A program made the position numbers and the translations under genes. Below the pieces are notes generated by a model, which was not told the origin of the DNA, did no database searches, and saw only the letters and a list, made by a program, of their open reading frames with translations. Of a DNA stretch of 10,551 bases, positions 1 through 6,227 are shown one piece after another (the first letter of the stretch is position 1; every line of letters starts with the position of its first letter). This stretch comes from Hyphomicrobiales bacterium (GTDB lineage Bacteria > Pseudomonadota > Alphaproteobacteria > Rhodobacterales > Rhodobacteraceae): assembly GCA_003558415.1 (NCBI GenBank), contig PWLT01000088.1, positions 1-10,551 of the forward strand, in the 5' to 3' direction.

Positions 1-120
1 CCGCGAAGAAGAAACGGAAGGAGACAGCAGCATTGACGCCAACATGACGCGCCGAACATAACAACTGGGTGGGTCAGATCTCGATGACAATGCCGGGTCA
101 GTTCTCAGTGACAATCAACA
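1..120 (+). mobile_element. Right end of an IS21-like insertion sequence (partial)
   Basis: Two near-identical 20-bp direct repeats, GGGTCAGATCTCGATGACAA (71-90) and GGGTCAGTTCTCAGTGACAA (95-114), match at 17 of 20 positions. The stretch then ends in ATCAACA at 114-120. IS21-family elements have several such repeats at their ends and terminate in TG...CA, so this is probably the terminal repeat region. Upstream, short reading frames end at 45-47 or 59-61 and could be the last codons of an element gene such as istB, but too little is present to tell. The element body lies outside the window. The exact boundary is inferred and no target duplication can be checked. Confidence 0.45.
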
Positions 121-174
121 GACCGGCAACACCCACACCACAATTCGGACGGGGAGAGGATCGCCCATCAAGCG

Positions 175-402
175 TTACGATCCGATTACCCCGTTATTGG
201 GTAGGGTGAAGACGAAACGGGAAGGCGTGCTCGATGCCGACGCCGACCCCGAGGCCACCGACCGGTCTTCTCTGGCTGTGCGATCCCTCGAAGGGTCCCC
301 CGCCTTCTGCCGATCCTCGAATGTGGAAATCGCCTTGGTGACGTCCTTCTGCATTTTCTTCAGCTCGCTGAGCGACAGTGCCTCGAGATCGAAAACAGCC
401 AT
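175..402 (-). pseudogene. H-NS/HvrA-like protein, N-terminal fragment
   Basis: The 75-residue product begins MAVFDLEALSLSELKKMQKD and continues through VTKAISTFEDRQK. This resembles the N-terminal coiled-coil oligomerisation segment of alphaproteobacterial H-NS-family nucleoid proteins (HvrA type). After about residue 33 the similarity stops, and the Ser/Ala-rich tail carries no sign of the C-terminal DNA-binding motif (YRHPENP...TWSGRGRxP). Family members are usually about 100 residues. The start ATG at 402 is chosen because family similarity begins there; the upstream in-frame codons look non-coding. A weak AGGA lies about 14 bases upstream. The gene sits 55 bp from the IS21-like end, so loss of its 3' half through IS activity is plausible. 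If expressed, it could be an oligomerisation-only modifier of other H-NS proteins (inference). It could also simply be a decayed gene. Confidence 0.45.
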
Positions 403-829
403 TGATGCGGTCCGTGTCCTGAATGTTCCGGTATCGATAGCCTGTCGATGCAGGGAGCCGCAACTCCCGGACGGCAAGGGCAGGGGTGGCAAAGGCAGGT
501 GATCACCGTTTTCACCGCCAATGTGGTGCTGAACTGGGGTACAGGCAGTCCCGATTGGCCCGTTGACGGGTTCTGGCACGGGCTCCCCGCGCATCTCTGT
601 CTCCTGGGCCATCCCTTCGACTGACAATCCCCTAATCCCGTTCGGGCTCTCGCGCGCAACCCCGCGGCAGTCCGGGCCGTGTTGCCCCTTTGGGGCTGCC
701 CGCTCCACCCCGGTCCTCTGGGGGTTTCCGGCGTCCGTTCCGTCCACCGTGCACGCGTCACCCGACGGGCTTCTTCCGGGTCTTGTCGAAGGGACGGTCC
801 CGAAGACAGGACACAGAAGGAAGCTAACC
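403..829. other. 427-bp interval without a convincing gene
   Basis: Open frames cross this stretch on both strands, but they resemble no protein I know and appear to be by-products of high GC. It must hold the promoter of the minus-strand H-NS-like fragment and that of ssb. A perfect hairpin GCCCC-TTT-GGGGC lies at 684-696 without a T-run. The last 60 bases before ssb form a larger structure described separately. No -10/-35 pair stands out. Confidence 0.5.
769..824 (+). promoter_or_regulatory. Structured 5' leader of ssb
   Basis: An 8-bp arm GTCTTGTC (780-787) pairs with GACAGGAC (805-812), with one G-U pair. Inside it, GAA (788-790) faces GAA (802-804) as a symmetric internal loop, and GGGA (791-794) pairs with TCCC (798-801) around CGG. 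An outer pairing GCTTC (769-773) with GAAGC (820-824) would cover part of the ribosome binding site AGAAGGAAG (815-823). The pairings are visible in the sequence; a regulatory role is inference. Confidence 0.4.
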
Positions 830-1234
830 ATGCAGAACATCGTCATCCTCGCCGGCAACATCGGTCAGACCCCCGAAGTGCGCACCACCCAGAGCGGCAC
901 CAACATCACCAACTTCAGCCTCGCCACCTCCCGCCCCCGCCTCTCGGAAGGTCGCGTCCTGCGCGACGAGAACGGCTACCGGGTCATGGACACCGAATGG
1001 CACCGCATCACCTGCTTCAACGGTCTCGGCAAGACGGTCGCGGAGCATTGCGAAAAGGGCATGAAGGTCCTCGTCCACGGTCGCATCCACTACACCAAGT
1101 GGATCGACAGCATGGGGAACGACCGCTACGGCTGCGAGATCATCGCCGAGAAGGTCGACTTCCTGAGCCGCCCGAAGTGGGCCGAGACCGAAAACCCCGA
1201 GCTGGTCGAACGCGACGACGAGATCCCGTTCTAA
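830..1234 (+). CDS. ssb: Single-stranded DNA-binding protein, short form
   Basis: A 134-residue OB-fold SSB that coats single-stranded DNA during replication, repair or conjugative transfer. It opens MQNIVILAGNIGQTPEVRTT and keeps SSB signatures: the G-N-x-G turn, TNFSLATS, the DTEWHRITCFNGLGKTVAEHCEKG block and the VHGRIHYTKW strand. It ends in DDEIPF, the acidic C-terminal tip that binds partner proteins. Chromosomal SSBs of this group are usually about 160-180 residues with a long Gly/Gln/Pro-rich linker. Here the tip follows the OB fold after only about 18 residues, as in many plasmid- and phage-encoded SSBs. The ATG at 830 is chosen for its AGAAGGAAG ribosome site, although the frame is open further upstream. 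A hairpin follows the stop. Family assignment is near certain. Confidence 0.95.
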   Translation: MQNIVILAGNIGQTPEVRTTQSGTNITNFSLATSRPRLSEGRVLRDENGYRVMDTEWHRITCFNGLGKTVAEHCEKGMKVLVHGRIHYTKWIDSMGNDRYGCEIIAEKVDFLSRPKWAETENPELVERDDEIPF

Positions 1235-1256
1235 GAACGGGGCCTCCCCCTCGGGG

Positions 1257-1276
1257 CCGGCGGGGCAACCCGCCGG
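1257..1276 (+). terminator. Hairpin after ssb, possible terminator
   Basis: CCGGCGGG (1257-1264) pairs perfectly with CCCGCCGG (1269-1276) around a GCAA tetraloop of the stable GNRA class, 22 bp after the ssb stop. No T-run follows, so it may instead protect the mRNA 3' end or act with Rho. Confidence 0.4.
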
Positions 1277-1499
1277 GTTCGGGGTGCCGCCGCAAGGCAG
1301 CTTCGAGCCCTGAGCGGACATTCGTGCGGACAGTTGTCCGAGAGCACACAACAGGGCAACGAACGAGTGCGTTGCGGCGGTTGTCGGGTTGGCCTATTCT
1401 GCTGATAGATGGCCAAATTCAGGTAAACTCGAGGTTATTTACTTTTGGCGAGCTTTGAATCAGGCAGCCAATGTACTTCTAGGAAAAGGTGAGATCACG
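1277..1499. other. ssb-nuclease intergenic region with repeated and palindromic motifs
   Basis: GCGGACA occurs twice in direct orientation (1314-1320, 1326-1332). The second copy is half of the palindrome CGGACA-GT-TGTCCG (1327-1340). A further inverted repeat GCAACG-N8-CGTTGC lies at 1356-1375. The segment 1390-1490 is clearly richer in A and T than its surroundings and probably contains the promoter of the downstream nuclease gene. No start-point can be fixed by eye. Confidence 0.35.
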
Positions 1500-1979
1500 G
1501 TGCCCTTCACTGTCAACCGACCCCTTCTCGGCTTGCTGATTGCGGTATTCTTGGCATCGACGGCCTACGCTGACGTGCCTGTCATCCCACGTGGCCAGAA
1601 CTTCACTTGCACGCCGACGCATGTGTGGGATGGTGATGGCCCCGTCTGGTGCCGTGAAGGGCCACGGCTGCGACTTGCAGGGATTGCAGCGCGTGAACTG
1701 GATGGCAGCTGCTCCCCTGGACATCCTTGCCCCGCCGCAAGCGGGATAGCGGCGCGCGATGCTCTGGTCGATCTCTTGGGCAGTCGGACAGGGGTAGGCC
1801 GCCATGGGCATATTCTCGTCGATGGTCCACCTCTGCGGTGTCGATCAGATGGTTCGGCTGGCGGAAACCGAACAGCTGCCTGGTGCGTGTCGCCTATTCA
1901 TGGCGACATCAACTGCGCAATGGTTGAAGGAGGTTGGGCTTTGCGATGGGACAGATTTTGGCGTCAGCACCGATGCTAG
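1500..1979 (+). CDS. Secreted thermonuclease-fold (SNase-like) protein
   Basis: A 159-residue protein. Residues 1-24 form a signal peptide: a short polar start, the hydrophobic core LLGLLIAVFLA and the cleavage site AYA|D, so it should be exported to the periplasm or outside. The mature part carries HVWDGDGPVWC (D44, D46), like the DGDT metal-binding loop of staphylococcal nuclease, followed by RLRLAGIAARE. Here R58 and E66 have the same spacing as SNase R35 and E43, but the position matching D40 is alanine (A63). It ends in a Cys-rich C-terminal part with SRTAAWC-like and WRxHRC motifs typical of an alphaproteobacterial family annotated as thermonuclease-like. The GTG start is chosen because AGGAAAAGGTGAG (1481-1493) precedes it and the signal peptide begins there. 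Nuclease activity is likely from the fold but untested, given the altered metal site. Confidence 0.75.
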   Translation: MPFTVNRPLLGLLIAVFLASTAYADVPVIPRGQNFTCTPTHVWDGDGPVWCREGPRLRLAGIAARELDGSCSPGHPCPAASGIAARDALVDLLGSRTGVGRHGHILVDGPPLRCRSDGSAGGNRTAAWCVSPIHGDINCAMVEGGWALRWDRFWRQHRC

Positions 1980-2035
1980 TGTTCGGCGCTTGACGCAAGA
2001 TTCCCAATCACATTCGGTTTTGGCATGGTCGGCGG

Positions 2036-2391
2036 ATGAGACGCTCTGACATCTGTCTTTACCTTGGCCCCGCCGAACGTTCCGAGTTGCAAGCCCTGAT
2101 CGCCCACCGCAACGCGCCGAGCAAGCTCGCATCGCGGGCATGCTTCGTGCTGGCGACCGCGGATGGTCAGGGCACCGCCGAGATCATGCGGCGGACGGGC
2201 GTGTCGAAGCCGACGGTCTGGCGCTGGCAGGAGCGGTATCTCGATGAGGGTGTTCCGGGCCCCAAGCGCGACAAGATGCGGCCCTCGCGGGGCCGCCGCT
2301 GCCCAGGGAGGTACGGCTGAAGGTGATCGCGAAGACCCTGCAGGAGGCCCCGCCCAACGCCACGCACCGGAGCCGCGCGTCGATTGACCTG
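2036..2391 (+). pseudogene. IS630-type transposase remnant, frameshifted and truncated
   Basis: The first frame encodes an N-terminal helix-turn-helix region typical of IS630-family transposases: SRACFVLATADGQGTAEIMRRTG, then VSKPTVWRWQERYLDEGV and PGPKRDKMRPSR. At about 2291 one base is missing compared with the usual RPSRVPPLPREVR. The next frame continues from 2293 with PPLPREVRLKVIAKTLQEAPP and NATHRSRASI. Similarity ends near 2385, so the DDE catalytic domain is absent. Intact proteins of this type are about 350 residues. It cannot be an active transposase. Where the insertion's own ends lie could not be seen. It separates the ssb-nuclease block from the accessory block that follows. Confidence 0.75.
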
Positions 2392-2538
2392 CCCCGCACG
2401 TCGCTGATACTGCAACCACGAACGGATTTTGCGAGGATGTATCGAACGGCAGCTAGGTCCTGCATTGCTGCCAAACATGCCAAGGCTTTGAGAGAGTCAG
2501 AGAACGGCTGGTTGTTTTCGTGATAGGTTGAAGGTTGG
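2392..2538. other. Unassigned stretch after the IS630 remnant
   Basis: The frame that follows the IS630 remnant stays open to 2523, but its translation no longer resembles a transposase or anything else I recognise. It is probably recombinant debris joining the IS remnant to the leader of the DUF932 gene. Confidence 0.3.
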
Positions 2539-2575
2539 GAGAGTGGCTCTCGGCGCCTGTCACGGAGGAATACCG
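2539..2575 (+). promoter_or_regulatory. Leader of the DUF932 gene: two small hairpins, one holding the ribosome site
   Basis: A perfect hairpin GAGAG-TGG-CTCTC lies at 2539-2551. The ribosome site GGAGG (2564-2568) then sits in CGG-AGGAATA-CCG (2563-2575), which ends directly at the ATG. Leaders of other genes in the window have the same arrangement. Confidence 0.4.
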
Positions 2576-3775
2576 ATGGCTGTTGTGGAAGTTATGGACC
2601 CGGTCGCACCGGCGCAGGCGGGTGGCTGGAAGGTAGATGTGAGCCGGGGTGAGCGGAACGGGCGGGTGTCGTCCGAATGGTTCAATCGGCCCGATGACGA
2701 GCGGTATCTGTCGCTCGACGATCTCTGGGCCAATGTGAAGGGCCGGTCCGAGCGCAGCCGCAGCCGGGTCGTGCAGACTGCCGACATCCAGGTCGAGGCT
2801 ACCCGTGACAGCGCCGAGCGGCTGCACCTAGTTCTGCCGAAGGCGCAGGAACCGGTGGCGCCCACGCATTGGGCCTTTGGCCAACTTACCAGCATCGTCG
2901 GTGCACCAGCGTCCTACCTGCGCCAGCTGCCCGCGCCGCTGGCGGGGATCAACCTGCAATACGGTCTGACCAACCACCGCGCCCAGCAGGTGAAGACTTT
3001 CGAGACGGAAGACGGTCGCACCGAACTGCGCGCGGTCACCGGTCCCGACTATGGCCGCATCCACGATTTCGAGCTGGTTGAGGCCGTGCAGCGCATCGCG
3101 GGCAATGGCACCGGAGATACGCGCTGGAAGGTGCCGGGGGTGCTCGACTGGTCGACCGGGTTCTACAACCCTGATGTCGAGATCAGCCGGGACACGACCA
3201 CGCTCTATGCTTCGGACCGCGACGTCTTCCTGTTCCTCGTCGATGACCGCAACCCGATCGAAGCGGGCAGGCTGCCCGACGGCTCCCCCGATCTCTACTT
3301 CCGGGGCTTCTATTGCTGGAACTCCGAGGTCGGGGCAAAGACCCTCGGCATGGCAAGCTTCTACCTGCGGGCTGTGTGCCAGAACCGCAACCTCTGGGGT
3401 GTCGAGGATTTTCATGAGATCAAGATCCGGCATTCGAAATACGCCGCCTCGCGTTTTGCCCATGAGGCCGCTCCGGCGCTGACGCGCTTTGCCAACTCTT
3501 CTCCGCAGGGATTTGTGAACGGCATCAAGGCGGCGCGGCAGCAGATCGTGGCGCGGACGGACGAGGATCGGGATGACTTCCTGAGGAAGCGCGGCTTCTC
3601 GAAGGCCGAGTCCGGCAAGATCATCGAAAAGGTGCTGATGGAAGAGGGCCGCCCGCCCGAGAGCATCTTCGATTTCGTGCAGGGCATTACGCGGCTTGCG
3701 CGCGACAAGACCCAGCAGGATGCCCGCCTCGACATGGAAGGCCGCGCCAAGAAGCTCCTTGACCGCGTCGGCTGA
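2576..3775 (+). CDS. DUF932 family protein (phage/plasmid-like)
   Basis: A 399-residue protein that I recognise as the DUF932 / phage-plasmid-like TIGR03299 type. These proteins are widespread on plasmids, conjugative elements and phages, and their biochemical role is not established. Visible blocks include THWAFGQLTSIVGAPASYLRQL, written here in two parts as THWAFGQL and TSIVGAPASYL (about residues 98-118), then VTGPDYGRIHDFELV, YASDRDVFLFLVDD, FRGFYCWNSEVGAKTLG, a central aromatic block, and a charged helical C-terminus. No transmembrane segment or signal peptide is seen. The start is the ATG at 2576 with GGAGG eight bases upstream; an in-frame TTG at 2528 has no such site and would lie inside the shared leader structure. 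A strong terminator follows, so it is probably its own transcription unit. Confidence 0.8.
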   Translation: MAVVEVMDPVAPAQAGGWKVDVSRGERNGRVSSEWFNRPDDERYLSLDDLWANVKGRSERSRSRVVQTADIQVEATRDSAERLHLVLPKAQEPVAPTHWAFGQLTSIVGAPASYLRQLPAPLAGINLQYGLTNHRAQQVKTFETEDGRTELRAVTGPDYGRIHDFELVEAVQRIAGNGTGDTRWKVPGVLDWSTGFYNPDVEISRDTTTLYASDRDVFLFLVDDRNPIEAGRLPDGSPDLYFRGFYCWNSEVGAKTLGMASFYLRAVCQNRNLWGVEDFHEIKIRHSKYAASRFAHEAAPALTRFANSSPQGFVNGIKAARQQIVARTDEDRDDFLRKRGFSKAESGKIIEKVLMEEGRPPESIFDFVQGITRLARDKTQQDARLDMEGRAKKLLDRVG

Positions 3776-3790
3776 CACTTGCCCCGATAA

Positions 3791-3823
3791 CGCGACCGCC
3801 TGCATGCGCGGCGGTCGCGTTTC
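3791..3823 (+). terminator. Rho-independent terminator after the DUF932 gene
   Basis: CGCGACCGCC (3791-3800) pairs perfectly over 10 bp with GGCGGTCGCG (3810-3819), around a 9-base loop, and is followed by TTT at 3820-3822. It lies 15 bp after the DUF932 stop. Confidence 0.8.
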
Positions 3824-3848
3824 CTCCTTACCAGAAACACGCCACTGA

Positions 3849-3901
3849 CCCCGCCCCGAGAGGGCAGGGGGCCTCGGTGCGTGCATTTCAACGAGACCTC
3901 C
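3849..3901 (+). promoter_or_regulatory. Structured leader of the radC-like gene
   Basis: CCCCGCCC (3849-3856) pairs with GGGC-A-GGGG (3862-3870) with one bulged A and a CGAGA loop. CTCG (3874-3877) can then pair with CGAG (3892-3895) just before the start. No good Shine-Dalgarno site is exposed. A published bioinformatic RNA class is named after radC leaders in proteobacterial mobile elements; whether this is a member cannot be decided by eye. Confidence 0.35.
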
Positions 3902-4342
<441 letters not shown>

Positions 4343-4360
4343 GGGACTATCGGACCCATC

Positions 4361-4396
4361 ACCGCCGCACCTTCGAGGAAGAGTGCGGCGGTTTTG
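4361..4396 (+). terminator. Rho-independent terminator after radC
   Basis: ACCGCCGCAC (4361-4370) pairs perfectly with GTGCGGCGGT (4383-4392). The stem continues as CTTC (4371-4374) with GAAG (4378-4381) past one bulged A, and TTTT ends at 4395. It starts 19 bp after the stop of the RadC-like gene. Confidence 0.85.
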
Positions 4397-4411
4397 TCTT
4401 TGACGGTTGAG

Positions 4412-4452
4412 GCGGGGAGAGAGGCTTCCCGCGCCGTCGGAGGTTTCCGCCC
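4412..4452 (+). promoter_or_regulatory. Leader of the 172-aa gene: purine-loop hairpin plus ribosome-site hairpin
   Basis: GCGGGGA (4412-4418) pairs with TTCCCGC (4426-4432), one G-U pair, around the loop GAGAGGC. Downstream, CGGA-GGTT-TCCG (4438-4449) encloses the ribosome site GGAGG (4439-4443), three bases before the ATG. Confidence 0.4.
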
Positions 4453-4971
4453 ATGCTCGACTTGTCCCTGCCCATCCACCCGACCACCGGCTTGCGTGGC
4501 CTCCCGCCGGGTTTTCCGTCTTTCGACACCGATCCCAATCACCCCTTTGCCCTGACCCTATCGCGCCGCGCACCGGCCGATCTGATGTCGGGCCGTGCCG
4601 CTCCGCTGGTCCTCGCGCGCTTCGCGACGCTGGCCGAGGCCATGCAGGGCGCGATCGACCATGCCGAGGGGATCGCTCCGGATACCGCGCCCCAGCTTCT
4701 GGCGATCCTCGACCGCGACGAGCGCCTTGTGCTGGCCGGGTCTGCCAGCGACGGTGCCGTCGCCTGGTGTCACCCGGTGACGAGCGCGGCCGAGGCGCGG
4801 GGCGTGGTGACCGAGGCGAGCCAGCTGCGTGCGCAGGCGGGCCGCGCATCCGCCTGGGGCGAGGCCGATCTGGCGGTTCGGCTGCGCCGCCGCGCCGATC
4901 TTCTGGATGCGCGTCTGGTCGATCCGCTCTGGCGCGCCTTCGCCGCCCGGGCGCTGCAGGTCGCCGCGTGA
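4453..4971 (+). CDS. Hypothetical protein, 172 residues
   Basis: Not recognised. The product is Ala/Arg/Leu-rich, with a proline-rich start (LPIHPTTGLRGLPPGFPSFD) and then mostly helical sequence. The C-terminal third (ARGVVTEASQLRAQAGRASA, then RLRRRADLLDARLVDPLWRA) looks like a helical hairpin. There is no signal peptide, transmembrane segment or known catalytic motif. It is likely real: GGAGG stands nine bases before the ATG, codon usage has the strong G/C third-position bias of its neighbours, and its leader matches those of confirmed genes. It follows a terminator and has a 101-bp gap before the next gene, so it may be separately expressed. It probably belongs to the accessory set common on these elements, by position only. 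Confidence 0.7.
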   Translation: MLDLSLPIHPTTGLRGLPPGFPSFDTDPNHPFALTLSRRAPADLMSGRAAPLVLARFATLAEAMQGAIDHAEGIAPDTAPQLLAILDRDERLVLAGSASDGAVAWCHPVTSAAEARGVVTEASQLRAQAGRASAWGEADLAVRLRRRADLLDARLVDPLWRAFAARALQVAA

Positions 4972-5013
4972 GGCCTAAGAGGCAGAGACGGGAATGGGGG
5001 ATTTGGAGTTTGT

Positions 5014-5072
5014 CCGGGGGAGAGAGATCGCCCGGCACGGCTCCGATTCCTTCCCTCTACCGGAGACACCCG
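5014..5072 (+). promoter_or_regulatory. Leader of the DUF6878-like operon
   Basis: CCGGG (5014-5018) pairs with CCCGG (5031-5035) around a loop containing GGAGAGAGA. The ribosome site GGAG lies in CGG-AGACAC-CCG (5061-5072, using 5070-5072 as the closing CCG), which ends at the ATG. The layout is the same as in the leaders at 2539, 4412 and 10149. Confidence 0.35.
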
Positions 5073-5564
5073 ATGAATCTGACTGAACCGACCCTCGCGC
5101 CCCCGATGGCGCCCTTGACCGTCGACATGGCGCAGATTTTCGCCGCGCATGCAGAGCGCGCGGCCCGTATCGAAGAGCTGCGCCCCGGCAACAAGGACCG
5201 CTTCTTCGATGGCCTCATGGCCGCCGGCATCACCCATGTCACCGTGACCTTCGACGGTGCCAGTGACAGCGGCCAGATCGAAAGCATCGGCGCGTGGTCC
5301 GGCGAGACCGCCGTCGAGTTCCCCTCGACCGAGATCGATTACGCGGCGCTCACCTGGGACGACCCCGAGGTCGAGATGCGCCGGCTGTCGCTGGAGGATG
5401 TCGTCGAGCAGCTCGCCTACGACTTCCTCTCCGACACCCATGGCGGTTGGGAAAACAACGACGGCGCTTATGGCGAGTTCTGCTTCGACGCTTCCGCCCG
5501 TTGCATCCACCTCGAGTTCAACGAGCGCTTCACCTCGTCTGAACTCTTCACCCACGATTTCTGA
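5073..5564 (+). CDS. DUF6878-like protein
   Basis: A 163-residue soluble acidic protein that I recognise as the DUF6878 type, of unknown function, common on alphaproteobacterial plasmids and conjugative elements. Recognisable blocks are VTVTFDGASDSGQIESIGAW in the middle, and near the end LAYDFLSDTHGGWENNDGAY followed by GEFCFDASARCIHLEFNERF. The HGGWENNDGAYGEF block is the family hallmark and is rich in Asn, Asp, Gly and Trp, which suggests a binding surface, though no activity is known. The ATG at 5073 follows GGAG by seven bases. Eleven base pairs separate it from the next gene, so the two are probably co-transcribed as the start of a five-gene run. Confidence 0.75.
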   Translation: MNLTEPTLAPPMAPLTVDMAQIFAAHAERAARIEELRPGNKDRFFDGLMAAGITHVTVTFDGASDSGQIESIGAWSGETAVEFPSTEIDYAALTWDDPEVEMRRLSLEDVVEQLAYDFLSDTHGGWENNDGAYGEFCFDASARCIHLEFNERFTSSELFTHDF

Positions 5565-5575
5565 GCGGGGCGGCG

Positions 5576-5953
5576 ATGGCACATCCCTATCACCACGCCC
5601 TCTCCTCGGTGAGGAAATGGGGCGGCACGGTCGACGACTTCATTGCGGTCCATGCCTGGTTCGACCAGAGCAAGGAGATCACGGCCGACTTTCGTCACCG
5701 GGCCTTGCGCCACCATGCCGAGGGCATCTTCATGGCCGAGACGATTCTCGGTCCGGCCCTCACGCTCTCAACCGGGCGCATCATCCCGACCCGCTGGGTC
5801 GGCGAACAACATGTGAAGGAAGACCTCGGCTTCATCCCAAGCTTCGCTGATTGGGTGAAGGCCATCCCGCCCGAGCCTTGGATGGGCCGGGCCGCGCGTA
5901 TCGAAGCGCTGGTTGATCCGCATTTCGCCTCGCCCGTCGTCGAGGTCATCTGA
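5576..5953 (+). CDS. DUF6915-like protein
   Basis: A 125-residue protein resembling the DUF6915 family, of unknown function. Blocks seen are HHALSSVRKWGGTVDDFIAV at the start, then WFDQSKEITADFRHRALRHH, GRIIPTRWVGEQHVKEDLG, and a C-terminal FIPSFADWVKAIPPEPWMGR. The His-rich stretch FRHRALRHHAEGIF (about residues 39-52) could bind a metal, but this is speculation. It starts 11 bp after the DUF6878-like gene and is followed after one base by the next gene, so it is within an operon. A ribosome site GCGGGGCGG (5565-5573) is G-rich and only modest. Confidence 0.75.
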   Translation: MAHPYHHALSSVRKWGGTVDDFIAVHAWFDQSKEITADFRHRALRHHAEGIFMAETILGPALTLSTGRIIPTRWVGEQHVKEDLGFIPSFADWVKAIPPEPWMGRAARIEALVDPHFASPVVEVI

Positions 5954-5954
5954 G

Positions 5955-6152
5955 ATGACCGATCCAGCCTATCAGCGCCTCGGCCTGCCAGCGACAGCTT
6001 CGCCCTTTGCCGTTCTGCGCGCGGCAGTACGGGCCCTGCATCCCGACACGCGCGCCGTTCGCGGCTTCCGGACGGCGCGCAAGCGCTTCTACCGGCAGAT
6101 GCTCTGCGCGCATGCCGCGCGACAGGCGGCGGGCGACAAACCGGCCGGCTGA
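5955..6152 (+). CDS. 65-aa J-domain-like miniprotein
   Basis: A basic 65-residue protein. Residues 6-31 (AYQRLGLPATASPFAVLRAA, then VRALHPD) follow the pattern of a DnaJ J-domain: Y-x-x-LG, a TAS turn, a helix of amphipathic residues, and an HPD tripeptide at 29-31, where J-domains carry it. After HPD a basic helix (RTARKRFYRQMLCAHAAR) could correspond to J-domain helix III. There is no Gly/Phe region, zinc finger or substrate-binding domain. If real, it might recruit a DnaK-type chaperone through HPD; this is inference, as J-domains are usually about 70 residues and helix II is short here. The ATG is one base after the previous stop, indicating translational coupling. Confidence 0.65.
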   Translation: MTDPAYQRLGLPATASPFAVLRAAVRALHPDTRAVRGFRTARKRFYRQMLCAHAARQAAGDKPAG

Positions 6153-6186
6153 TCGCCCCCAACCACCCCTTCATCCCAATCCAGCG

Positions 6187-6204
6187 CCCGGCCTCTCGGC
6201 CGGG
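6187..6204 (+). promoter_or_regulatory. Intergenic hairpin before the 139-aa gene
   Basis: CCCGGCC (6187-6193) pairs perfectly with GGCCGGG (6198-6204) around TCTC and is followed by a pyrimidine run, TCTTCCCC. It lies within the 75-bp gap of an otherwise tight gene run, so it may be an attenuator or mRNA-processing site. The ribosome site AGGAGG (6217-6222) of the next gene is partly self-complementary (AGGAGGTCCT). Confidence 0.35.
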
Positions 6205-6227
6205 TCTTCCCCATTCAGGAGGTCCTC

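Noticed and set aside
70..114. Direct repeats as a possible CRISPR or iteron array
   Set aside because: Only two copies are present, next to a CA-ended terminus; this fits IS21-type terminal repeats better than iterons or CRISPR.
563..829. N-terminal extension of ssb in frame
   Set aside because: SSB homology begins at the ATG at 830, which has its own ribosome site; the upstream codons look like leader sequence with strong secondary structure.
679..1458. A 259-codon plus-strand frame overlapping ssb
   Set aside because: It is out of frame with ssb, highly Arg/Pro/His-rich, and shows no domain.
4770..5582. A 270-codon minus-strand frame over the DUF6878-like gene
   Set aside because: Antisense shadow of a recognised gene family, and it crosses a leader region and a gene boundary.
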